Origin: UBA6985 sp946536225 | GTDB lineage: Bacteria; Bacillota_I; Bacilli_A; RF39; UBA660 | Assembly: GCA_946536225.1 (NCBI GenBank) | Contig: CAMNEE010000001.1 | Coordinates: forward strand, 558,001 to 622,000 | Length of the DNA stretch: 64,000 bases | Direction of reading: 5' to 3' | Part shown: piece after piece, positions 33,573 to 41,961 of the stretch | How the letters are laid out: each line of letters starts with the position of its first letter | Numbering within the stretch: position 1 is the stretch's first letter | Translations under genes and position numbers: made by a program | The notes under the pieces: generated by a model | What the model was told of the DNA's origin: nothing | What the model saw: only the letters and a program-made list of their open reading frames with translations | Database searches by the model: none

Positions 33573-35576
33573 CTATTCGTAAACTATAAGCTCATGTTGA
33601 GCACGTGTTACAGCAACATAATATAGATATGGATCACTTGAGAAATTATTAACAATTACACAAGCATCAAACTCTAATCCTTTAACTCCATATGCAGGAG
33701 ATACTACTAATTCTGTATTAAAGGATTCAGTATTAATATCTATTAAAGATATAATCTTATAACTCTTTTCAAAAGCTTTTACTATAGCTTTTGCTTCATC
33801 TATACTCTTAGTAATAATTGCAACACTTTTATATTTTTTATGTAAGTAATTAATATCTCTACCAATGTGTTTTAGATCACTTATAGGTCTTTTAATAACT
33901 GGTAGATTTTGGTCTCTTCTAATTGCACTTACATGCTTAAGGCCAAGTATCTTATTAGCATATTCTATTATTTCAGGTGAAGAACGATATGTTTTATTAA
34001 GTTCTATATATTCTCCATCTTCAAATAGATTTAATAATACTTTTAAGTCATCATATTTATAAAATGGATTAACTGTTTGATTAATATCACCTAGGATAGT
34101 AAAATTAGCATTTTTAAATATTTTTCTAATCATCTTATATTGAGAATATGTATAGTCTTGAGCTTCATCTATTACTACATGTTTCATTGCTACTTTATAA
34201 GGATATCCTTCAAGTAAACATTTCATGTAAATAAAAGGAGTTGAATCCTCATAAGGAAGCACATGTTCACTTAGGTTTGAATTATTTTCTATTCTACTAA
34301 AACTATTGTTATACATTTTATTAAATATTGCTGAATCAAAGAAAGCTTTATAAATCTTTCTATAATCAGTTGTAAAGTTAGCTGCTTTCTTTAACTTAGA
34401 TATAATAGATTTTAAATTCATTTTTGTACCCTTGAACATAGAGTTATTTATTTTTTCACCAATTAGTTCAAGTCTTTCAAATAAAGGTTTATTAGCATAT
34501 CTATTATGTAATAAATCATTTAAGTCTTCAGCTAGAATAACTTTATTTTTATGTTCTATATCTTTTACAAATTTAGATGCTTTTGCATAGTATTTAACAA
34601 ACTCTTCTATTGCTTCTCCCATTTCATCTGATAGTTTGAATTTAATTAAACTATTATCTTGCTTATTACCTTTGTAGTAACGTTCAACAAAAGATGAATA
34701 AGGTTCTACTGAGTAATATTCACTTATAAATGAAGACGCAAATTCATGAAATGTTGTTTGTAATGTATTTTCTTCTCCTAAGTCTGGAAGTACATTTGAG
34801 ATGTACTCAGAGAATACTTGGTTTGGAGAGAATATTAGTACATTTTGTGAAGTTAATACTTCAAATCTATAAAGTAAAAAGGCAATTCTATGAAGGGCAA
34901 CAGATGTTTTACCAGATCCTGCTATACCTTGAACTACGATATTTTTACTTCTTTCATTTCTAATAACTTGGTTTTGTTCTTGTTGTATTGTATTAACTAT
35001 GTTACGCATCTTATCTGATTTACTTTGAGATAATACTGTTTGTAACATATCGTCTTGAATGTTAAGACCTGTATCAAATACTTCTTTAATTTTTCCTTCT
35101 TCTATTTGATATTGTCTTTTTCTTGTTATAACTCCTCTTTCGATTCCTCCAGGAGTTTTATATTGTGCTTCTCCTAATTCATCATAATCATAAAACATTG
35201 TTGAAATAGGAGCTCTCCAGTCATATACATGATAATCTAAATCTTTTTTAACTGAAGTAATACCTATATAAATTGGTTCTTGATTAAATACAATAGAACC
35301 AAAGTAGGGTTTGTCTTTAACTTTTACAAGTTTTCTTAATTTTTTTAATTTTTCATCAAGTCTATCAACTTTACCTTCATTTTCATAAAGAAATGATGCA
35401 AGTTCTTCTTCGTCCATTTCTTGTTGTGATTCCCACATGAGCTTTTGAAATTCTTTTAATTCTTGCTCTTCTTCAAATAAATTAGAACCAGCGGATGATA
35501 ATTGCTCATCAATGATACCAACTACGTTTTTTAGTTTTTTCTCTTCTAATGCCATTTCTTGGGCACTTATAGCCAT
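33573..35576 (-). CDS. helD: HelD-like superfamily I helicase (RNA polymerase recycling factor)
   Basis: Has the UvrD/SF1 core with Walker A GIAGSGKTSVAL (about residues 217-228) and motif II VIDEAQDYT. An N-terminal coiled-coil hairpin (about 1-90) is like the arm that HelD inserts into the RNA polymerase channel. The C-terminal helicase domain ends in the Y-V-A-V-T-R-A-Q-H-E-L motif. It is 667 residues against 774 in Bacillus. In Bacillus, HelD releases stalled polymerase from DNA. Confidence 0.9.
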   Translation of the reverse strand: MAISAQEMALEEKKLKNVVGIIDEQLSSAGSNLFEEEQELKEFQKLMWESQQEMDEEELASFLYENEGKVDRLDEKLKKLRKLVKVKDKPYFGSIVFNQEPIYIGITSVKKDLDYHVYDWRAPISTMFYDYDELGEAQYKTPGGIERGVITRKRQYQIEEGKIKEVFDTGLNIQDDMLQTVLSQSKSDKMRNIVNTIQQEQNQVIRNERSKNIVVQGIAGSGKTSVALHRIAFLLYRFEVLTSQNVLIFSPNQVFSEYISNVLPDLGEENTLQTTFHEFASSFISEYYSVEPYSSFVERYYKGNKQDNSLIKFKLSDEMGEAIEEFVKYYAKASKFVKDIEHKNKVILAEDLNDLLHNRYANKPLFERLELIGEKINNSMFKGTKMNLKSIISKLKKAANFTTDYRKIYKAFFDSAIFNKMYNNSFSRIENNSNLSEHVLPYEDSTPFIYMKCLLEGYPYKVAMKHVVIDEAQDYTYSQYKMIRKIFKNANFTILGDINQTVNPFYKYDDLKVLLNLFEDGEYIELNKTYRSSPEIIEYANKILGLKHVSAIRRDQNLPVIKRPISDLKHIGRDINYLHKKYKSVAIITKSIDEAKAIVKAFEKSYKIISLIDINTESFNTELVVSPAYGVKGLEFDACVIVNNFSSDPYLYYVAVTRAQHELIVYE

Positions 35577-35632
35577 TTATATCAACCTCCCAACAATAGT
35601 TTCATTATATATTTTAAAAGTGCATATTTCAA

Positions 35633-35661
35633 TAAAAAAAGGAGTATCATTTACTCCTTTT
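35633..35661 (-). terminator. Intrinsic terminator of the two-gene membrane unit
   Basis: A 9-bp stem (35638-35646 with 35652-35660) followed by a U-run, 11 bases after the stop codon. Confidence 0.75.
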
Positions 35662-35671
35662 GACGAAATTT

Positions 35672-36646
35672 TTATTCTTCTTTGTATTTCTTTTTGTTTG
35701 CTAGTTTTAAAACATTGTTTTCATAATTAAAAGTAAATACATAAGTATACTTTTTAACTCTCGTAGTTGATCCTGATGTAATAGTTCCTGTTTCTAAATT
35801 AACAGTATATTCTATAGTATTAAAAACTATTTCTAATTGAAACTCTTGTATGTTACCTACTACTTTATAATCTATTAAACCACCAGATACAAATGTTGGA
35901 TTAATTAAAACATGTTTTTCATTCTTATTTAAAAGACTTGTTTGTTCTTCTTTATAAGAATTATACATATTGTCATCTAAATAAGTTTTTACATTATCAA
36001 TAGTGTATGTTGTTAAATTAGCCTCAATTGTTATATATTCATCAAAACACATCTTATATAATCTATTAATATCATAGTTACCTAGTAACTTACTTATTTC
36101 TTCTTTTGTTTTAACTTTATAAGTATCCTCTTCACTTGTCTTCTTTACTATTTTAAAGGCTACTATTAAAGTAATTACAAGGAAGTAGATAAAGAATATA
36201 CCAATTGCTTTAAAACCAGCAAAGAAGCTAAAAATAAGGTCTACTATAAATATTAAAAATAAATATTTTAAAAAGAATACTGTTATTTTTTTAACTATAA
36301 GTCTATCATCTGTAATATTATCTAGTATTTTCTTATTGTTATAGTCTTGATATGAATAAAGAACTACAAGTAAGTTAAGTGCTAATACAAATTCACATAT
36401 ATCAACTGCCAAAAATACTACTAAATAAATAATTGATTCTATTAGTAAGTATTTATTCTTAAATGTTAAATCTTTATAAGTTATATTCTTTCTTTTATTT
36501 ATAAAATACGCAACTACTAAAAGAATAACACTTATAACAATAAAGAATAAGACATTTAAAAACCATGAGGATGTTAATGGTTTAGCATATACATTAGGTA
36601 TATAAAGAATGAGAAGTGCAAGTAATGTTCTTAGTTTATTCTTCAT
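35672..36646 (-). CDS. Membrane protein with a C-terminal Tim44-like domain
   Basis: A 324-residue protein. An N-terminal signal-like helix ends in N-V-Y-A, then four more hydrophobic helices (about 25-155) precede a cytosolic or external domain of about 160 residues. That domain has the pattern N-Y-D-I-N-R-L-Y-K-M-C-x-x-E-Y-I-x-I-x-x-x-L and resembles Tim44-like proteins of the mtt2/import type. It overlaps the upstream gene by 11 bases, and the two are likely translationally coupled. The function is unknown. Confidence 0.65.
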   Translation of the reverse strand: MKNKLRTLLALLILYIPNVYAKPLTSSWFLNVLFFIVISVILLVVAYFINKRKNITYKDLTFKNKYLLIESIIYLVVFLAVDICEFVLALNLLVVLYSYQDYNNKKILDNITDDRLIVKKITVFFLKYLFLIFIVDLIFSFFAGFKAIGIFFIYFLVITLIVAFKIVKKTSEEDTYKVKTKEEISKLLGNYDINRLYKMCFDEYITIEANLTTYTIDNVKTYLDDNMYNSYKEEQTSLLNKNEKHVLINPTFVSGGLIDYKVVGNIQEFQLEIVFNTIEYTVNLETGTITSGSTTRVKKYTYVFTFNYENNVLKLANKKKYKEE

Positions 36647-37256
36647 CTAGCATCACCATCTTCACCTTTCTTTTAAATATCTTATTAAATCTCTTATTAT
36701 TATATGAGTATATTAAACTAAATAGTAATAGTTCTATTATACCAATTACTTTAAAGATAGTTCCAATTGACTTGATAAATGATACTAGGATTAAGAATAT
36801 ATCTATTATATATATGTATATAGATAAATACTTAGGATTCATCTCAGGTATATTTTTCTTCAAAGAATACTTATTATAAATAATTAAGAATAGTTCTAAT
36901 AATATTAAAAGAGTTATAACAATTAAACATGTTAGTACTTTATATTTAGTATATGAATATACTGATGTTTGAATAAAAATAGCAAAAAGACTACTAATTG
37001 GAATAATAAGTGACTTTAATCTAATGCTATTATTCTTACACTTTAATAAATAATAAATATATATGCCTATTAAAATTATCACAAGTAAATAAACAAAGAT
37101 GTCTCCAAAGGTGATAGTTCCTTTATAATTATTTATTGCTTCTATTTCTTTTGCTGATTTATATGAAGTTTCTGCTAATGTCTTAGCAAAAGTGTTAGGA
37201 ATAAAAATAAACATTCCTAAAAGAAATGATAAAAGTCTACTTATATTCTTTTTCAT
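36636..37256 (-). CDS. Polytopic membrane protein, partner of the Tim44-like gene
   Basis: Not recognised. The 206 residues include a signal-like first helix ending in P-N-T-F-A, four to five further membrane helices and a basic C-terminal tail. Its N-terminal layout is like that of the adjacent protein (which has P-N-V-Y-A at the same place), so the pair look like diverged duplicates. It overlaps the next gene by 11 bases. No enzymatic motif is visible. Confidence 0.6.
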   Translation of the reverse strand: MKKNISRLLSFLLGMFIFIPNTFAKTLAETSYKSAKEIEAINNYKGTITFGDIFVYLLVIILIGIYIYYLLKCKNNSIRLKSLIIPISSLFAIFIQTSVYSYTKYKVLTCLIVITLLILLELFLIIYNKYSLKKNIPEMNPKYLSIYIYIIDIFLILVSFIKSIGTIFKVIGIIELLLFSLIYSYNNKRFNKIFKRKVKMVMLDEE

Positions 37257-37279
37257 ATAATCACCTATTTAATTATAAC

Positions 37280-37307
37280 AAAAAAAGAATGTATTTTATA
37301 CATTCCT
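37280..37307 (-). terminator. Intrinsic terminator of the obgE unit
   Basis: An 8-9-bp stem (about 37286-37294 with 37299-37306) followed by a U-run; it overlaps the obgE stop codon. Confidence 0.75.
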
Positions 37308-38578
37308 TAATCTTTAAATATAAATATATAATCTAGGATCTTAACTTCATCTCCACGTTTAGCTCCAGCCTCTTCTAAGGCAGCATCTACTCCCATGCCT
37401 TTTAGCTTACGTCCAAATCTTTGTACTGCTTCATCTTCTGTGAATCTAGTCATATAGAATAGAGTTTCAATTTCTTTTCCTGATAGTTCCCAGATATTAC
37501 CATTCTTGTGAATAGTAAATGGTTTTTCTTGTTTATATTTAAATAGAATATGTGATTCTATTTCACTTGGTTTATATAATTCAACTTCATCAATCTTTGC
37601 AACTTCTTCTGCAAGATAATTAATTAAGTCTTTTAATCCTTCATTATTAAGTGCTGATATTTCAAATATTTTTAAGTCTGGATAAGCCTTTTTAAATGCT
37701 TCAAGGTTTTCTTTGGCATTTGGTAAATCCATCTTATTTGCTACAACTATAGTAGGTTTCTTAGCTAAATCATTACCATAGTTTTCTACTTCTTTTTTAA
37801 TCTTTTCGTAGTCTTCAATTGGATTTCTTCCTTCTTCAGCACCCATGTCAATTACATGAGCAAGCACCTTTGTACGCATAGCATGTTTTAAGAACTTTAA
37901 TCCAAGACCAACACCCTCAGAGGCCCCTTCAATTAAACCAGGTAAGTCTGCCATGACAAATGTTCCCTTTGGTGCAAATACTACTCCAAGGTTTGGATTA
38001 AGTGTAGTAAAGTGATATGCTCCAATTTTAGCATTAGCATTACTAATCATATTAATTAAAGTAGATTTTCCTACTGATGGCATACCTATTAAACCAACAT
38101 CAGCAAGAACCTTAAGTTCACATTTAATAATTATCTTTTCACCAGGTTCTCCAAGTTCAGACATCTTAGGTGCAACATTTTCGTGACTTGCAAGTGCACG
38201 GTTTCCAAGTCCTCCTCTTCCACCTCTGGCAATAACTACTTCTTCGTTTGCTTTAGTAAGGTCTGCAATTACATCTCCAGTTTCTACGTTTATTATAGTA
38301 GTACCACATGGAACTTTAATAACTACATCATCAGCATTAGCTCCATTTCTATTAGAACCTTTACCATTTACACCTTTTTCACCCTTAATATGTTTCATCA
38401 TTTTTAAATCTATTAAAGTTTTAAGACCAGGATCAGTTACTAGTTTAACTGAGGCACCTTTACCACCGTTACCACCATCTGGTCCACCCATATCAACAAA
38501 TTTTTCACGTCTAAATGATGTACAACCATCTCCACCTTTACCGGCTTCAACTTTTAAAGTAACTTCATCTACAAACAT
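37307..38578 (-). CDS. obgE: GTPase Obg
   Basis: An essential GTPase for ribosome large-subunit maturation and stress control. The glycine-rich Obg fold (about 1-158) includes GGPDGGNGGKGA. The G domain has G1 GMPSVGKST, G3 DLPGL, G4 NKMD and G5 SAL. It ends in the C-terminal OCT domain (about 340-423). Length is 423 residues. It follows the Smr gene by 15 bases in the same direction. Confidence 0.97.
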   Translation of the reverse strand: MFVDEVTLKVEAGKGGDGCTSFRREKFVDMGGPDGGNGGKGASVKLVTDPGLKTLIDLKMMKHIKGEKGVNGKGSNRNGANADDVVIKVPCGTTIINVETGDVIADLTKANEEVVIARGGRGGLGNRALASHENVAPKMSELGEPGEKIIIKCELKVLADVGLIGMPSVGKSTLINMISNANAKIGAYHFTTLNPNLGVVFAPKGTFVMADLPGLIEGASEGVGLGLKFLKHAMRTKVLAHVIDMGAEEGRNPIEDYEKIKKEVENYGNDLAKKPTIVVANKMDLPNAKENLEAFKKAYPDLKIFEISALNNEGLKDLINYLAEEVAKIDEVELYKPSEIESHILFKYKQEKPFTIHKNGNIWELSGKEIETLFYMTRFTEDEAVQRFGRKLKGMGVDAALEEAGAKRGDEVKILDYIFIFKD

Positions 38579-38593
38579 AGTAATTTCTCCTTT

Positions 38594-38857
38594 CTAAAAT
38601 AACTCGATTATTGTACAACCTGTATTCATATTATACAAGTAAAAGTTTTTAACATATTTATTCTTTTTTAGATTCTTATGAATGGTATCTTTAAGTACTC
38701 CTCCACTTCTTCCGTGAATAACAATTATTTTCTTTTTACCCATTCGATAATTTTCATATATAAAGTCATTTACCACAGTCATAACGATATCACGGGTATA
38801 ACCATGAACATCTAACTGTGGTAAAAATACTGTAAAAGGATCTATTCTTTTAAACAT
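38594..38857 (-). CDS. Stand-alone Smr-domain protein
   Basis: The 87 residues are a single Smr domain with the LDVHGYT motif and HGRSGG (H-G-x-x-G-G). In MutS2 and related proteins this fold is a nicking nuclease or structural module; as a lone domain it is also found in ribosome-rescue or RNA-processing contexts. It overlaps the upstream PfkB-like gene by eight bases and precedes obgE, so all three probably share a transcript. A function is not assigned. Confidence 0.8.
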   Translation of the reverse strand: MFKRIDPFTVFLPQLDVHGYTRDIVMTVVNDFIYENYRMGKKKIIVIHGRSGGVLKDTIHKNLKKNKYVKNFYLYNMNTGCTIIELF

Positions 38858-39950
38858 TTGGATTATTTGGAGGAGGAGTTAAAGCATTAACAGCTGCTTG
38901 TTGAACAGTATTTTCATGATGAACTTCATTAGAAGTAGCTGCTGCTGCAGTTTGGGCATTTACTTGAGTTGCAACAGGTCCTTTTTTCTCAGGAACATAG
39001 TTAGCCAAAATACCTTGCTCTTGATTAATCTTAAGTTTTAGTTCTTCGAAACGTTCTTTCATAGAACAGTTTTCTAAGATTACATCTAACTCAGGAATAG
39101 CATCTACTTCTCCAATTTTACTAAATCCTAGAGAAGTTGCTGTATTAGCAAATTTAATTGATTCATCTAAACTCATTCCAAGGATTTGACCAAATGTAAA
39201 TGCACCTGTGAAAATAGATTCATAACTTGAAACATCTTCAATATTAAATTGTAAATCTGGAAGCATTTTAACTTTGCCATCTTCACAATAAAGAATCTTA
39301 TGATTATTAAGAAGAATAATATAATTACTTTGACCATTTTCATCAACTAGTTGTTGGTACATAGCAACATATGCTTCAGCAGAACCATCAAGTGTTGCTT
39401 TAGTTAAATTAACAGCATAATTTTGATTAGTAATAATCCAAGTACATTTCTTTGCTATATTATTAATATCTTTATTAATTGTATTAAGATAGAAAACGGA
39501 TTTTAAACCTGGGTTAGTATTAATTACACCAAGGGTTGCTGGAATATCTGTTCCATCGAAAACAGCCCAGTCTGGATTAAAATCATATTTAAATCTCTTA
39601 CATGCAGATGTATCAGATGAATAAAGGATTTTAGTAATAGCTTTATTTTTTAAATCAACAATAAAGTTATTTACTGCACATCCACCTTCATAGTCTGTTT
39701 CCATGTATTTAGTATTTATTTTATGTTCTTTTAATACATTTTGGATTTTATCAGCATAACCGTCGTCTCCAATACTACCTACAAAGTTAACATGAAATCC
39801 CCATTTAGCTAACATAACTGCAGAAGTAGCAGATGCATTACCAACTGATTCTACCTTCTTATTTATTCTGAATACGTCACCTTCCATTGGGAATTCTACT
39901 AAGTTTAAATATACATCAATGGCTGGTTTTCCTACTGTTATTATTTCCAT
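38850..39950 (-). CDS. PfkB-family carbohydrate kinase-like protein with altered catalytic motif
   Basis: The N-terminal half has the PfkB fold: E-I-I-T-V-G-K-P-A-I-D, G-N-A-S-A-T-S-A-V-M-L-A-K-W-G and GSIGDDG. PfkB motif 2, normally D-T-T-G-A-G-D-A-F, reads DVSSYESIF near residue 240. The anion-hole Gly-Ala-Gly and the catalytic Asp are therefore missing (catalytic position is Ser). This predicts loss of kinase activity. After the fold, a Pro/Ala/Gln-rich disordered tail of about 65 residues ends the protein. The start is the ATG with AGGG nine bases upstream. Its stop overlaps the Smr gene. A regulatory or binding role is an inference. Confidence 0.75.
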   Translation of the reverse strand: MEIITVGKPAIDVYLNLVEFPMEGDVFRINKKVESVGNASATSAVMLAKWGFHVNFVGSIGDDGYADKIQNVLKEHKINTKYMETDYEGGCAVNNFIVDLKNKAITKILYSSDTSACKRFKYDFNPDWAVFDGTDIPATLGVINTNPGLKSVFYLNTINKDINNIAKKCTWIITNQNYAVNLTKATLDGSAEAYVAMYQQLVDENGQSNYIILLNNHKILYCEDGKVKMLPDLQFNIEDVSSYESIFTGAFTFGQILGMSLDESIKFANTATSLGFSKIGEVDAIPELDVILENCSMKERFEELKLKINQEQGILANYVPEKKGPVATQVNAQTAAAATSNEVHHENTVQQAAVNALTPPPNNPNV

Positions 39951-40010
39951 TTTCTTCATCCCTATTCTTAATTAATTATATAAAATTTAATACATTATGT
40001 AAATAAAACT

Positions 40011-40042
40011 AAAAAAGATATAAGTGTTTTCTTATATCTTTT
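40011..40042 (-). terminator. Intrinsic terminator of the surface-protein gene
   Basis: An 11-bp stem (40014-40024 with 40031-40041) followed by a U-run; the stop codon overlaps the base of the stem. Confidence 0.8.
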
Positions 40043-41883
40043 TATAATCTTTTAAATAAAGTATATTTATTCTTATTCTTAAATAAAAGAATTAAAATAC
40101 CTAATATAAATGGTAAAACATAAACAATAGTTATATCTAATCCTGTATTTGGATTAACTATTTTTTCTTCTGGTTCTTTAGAAATTTCTGTAGTTATAAA
40201 TGTTCCATTTTTAAACTCTACTTTTAAAGTATATACACCATCTTCAAGTGTAGTTAAATATTCGTTTTTAAGAGTTATAGTATTCTCTTCTAAAGTATAG
40301 TTATCACTTACAAGTTCTAAATCATTCATGTATATTTTAGAAATCAAAGATGTAGAAACATCTAGAGTAAATGACATAGCTTTATTTTGATACTTTAAAT
40401 CTTTTTCTTCAAATTTATATAGACTAGGTTTAAATGTAGCATATACTGTTACATCTTTATTGCCTATTTTAAATACATTATTAGTAACTGTTACTATATT
40501 ACCTTCTTTATCAACTACAATAAGAGAATCCAAAACATAGCCTTCATCTGGAGTTGTAGTAATTGTAATATCTTCATTTAAGATACCATTTTCTTTATCA
40601 GTAGTAACTGTACCGTGAGTTGTATTTGAAATATCCACAATATACTCAGGGTAAGCATCTGTTAAGAATATATCTGCCCCTCCATGGTTACTTACGTTAT
40701 TAAATGTAGGAGCGTCAGTATAACCAACCAATGTTAATGAACCATCAGGATTTACTATTAGATTTCTAATTGAATCTAACCCTTGTGTACCATAGAACCA
40801 TTCGTTTACCACGTTACCATCTTTATCAACTTCTAATAGATATATATCATATCCTTGAGACTCATGATTAGGCAAATTAGAAGATGTCATAATATTAATT
40901 AGCATATTCCCGTTTGGTAGATTAACGATTTCACCACCTGTATCACGTTCTGTTCCTCCAAACATCTTATTCCAAACAACAGACTTATCATCTTTTCTTA
41001 CCTTAAGTAAGAATACATCATAATTTCCGTGAGTGGATGCACCATTAAAATCAGTAGAATTTGTTGTACCAGCTATATAGTAATATTCATCATCTTCAAC
41101 AGCACCAAATGCAGCATCATATCCTGTACCACCATAAGGCTTAATTGTTACATCACTTAGGTTATTAAATGTATGACTGGTAATTGTAACAAATTGATCA
41201 CCCATATTTGTTCCTATGTTACCATTTAAGGCTCCGTAAGAATTTCCAATGATATCAAACTTATTGTCTCCTTTTGGGAAAAATATATAGTTTTCAAAAT
41301 AATTTGAAGAATTAATTTTGTATTTTGTATCAAAATCATTTAATTCAGGATTAGTATCAGTAAATGAGGCAATATAACTACCATCATATTTTGTATATGA
41401 AAAAAATACTTTATCATCATATACAAAAGATTTTGTTGGCGATGAATTATGATACGAAAATCCCCTTATATATGATCCATCTTTGTTATAACGTAAAACT
41501 CCCATTCCAGGGTTTGCATTATTTGTATATTGGGAAGAATGTGAACTAATTGTTGTTATTAAATATCCATGATATTCAATAATATCAGTACAATAGTCAC
41601 CTTTTGTTCCCCCTATATTTGTTTTCCATAAAACATCATAGTTGGAATCAACTACAAATAATAGACCGTCATATTCACCAAGATTCGTAAGACCTGGGAT
41701 ATCTGTACTATATGTTAATCCTGCTATGGCGTATCCTCCATCTTCTAAACGTATAAAATCTATTCCTTGGTCATCTAAGGATCCACCATATAACTTTGTA
41801 TTAACTAAACGATAGTTTCTTGCGCTTACCACTGATGGTAAGAATACTAGCAAGGCTAAAACTGTAATCATAAACTTCTTCAT
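40042..41883 (-). CDS. Secreted surface protein with propeller-like repeats and NPNTG sorting-like tail
   Basis: An N-terminal signal peptide (about residues 1-22, cleavage near V-V-S-A). A repeat region (about 25-400) has several blocks of the kind G-G-x-x-x-D-x-G/A-x-x-I-x-x-x-x-D-G-x-Y, suggesting a beta-propeller or delta-60-like fold. An InlB-B-type repeat (VDISNTTHGTVTTDKENG...) comes next and then a second beta domain. The C-terminus has P-N-T-G followed by about 20 hydrophobic residues and a basic KNKNK...KR tail. This is the layout of a sortase substrate, although the motif is NPNTG rather than LPxTG. The start is the ATG with AGGATG upstream. No sortase is encoded in the window. Confidence 0.7.
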   Translation of the reverse strand: MKKFMITVLALLVFLPSVVSARNYRLVNTKLYGGSLDDQGIDFIRLEDGGYAIAGLTYSTDIPGLTNLGEYDGLLFVVDSNYDVLWKTNIGGTKGDYCTDIIEYHGYLITTISSHSSQYTNNANPGMGVLRYNKDGSYIRGFSYHNSSPTKSFVYDDKVFFSYTKYDGSYIASFTDTNPELNDFDTKYKINSSNYFENYIFFPKGDNKFDIIGNSYGALNGNIGTNMGDQFVTITSHTFNNLSDVTIKPYGGTGYDAAFGAVEDDEYYYIAGTTNSTDFNGASTHGNYDVFLLKVRKDDKSVVWNKMFGGTERDTGGEIVNLPNGNMLINIMTSSNLPNHESQGYDIYLLEVDKDGNVVNEWFYGTQGLDSIRNLIVNPDGSLTLVGYTDAPTFNNVSNHGGADIFLTDAYPEYIVDISNTTHGTVTTDKENGILNEDITITTTPDEGYVLDSLIVVDKEGNIVTVTNNVFKIGNKDVTVYATFKPSLYKFEEKDLKYQNKAMSFTLDVSTSLISKIYMNDLELVSDNYTLEENTITLKNEYLTTLEDGVYTLKVEFKNGTFITTEISKEPEEKIVNPNTGLDITIVYVLPFILGILILLFKNKNKYTLFKRL

Positions 41884-41935
41884 ATTAAACATCCTACTCT
41901 ATGGTAATTATAAAACATAGACTACCCAATAACAA

Positions 41936-41961
41936 TAAAAAAGCAGACTTATGTCTACTTT
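41936..41961 (-). terminator. Intrinsic terminator of the flippase/ATP-grasp unit
   Basis: A 9-bp stem with one mismatch (41940-41948 with 41953-41961) followed by a U-run. Confidence 0.75.
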
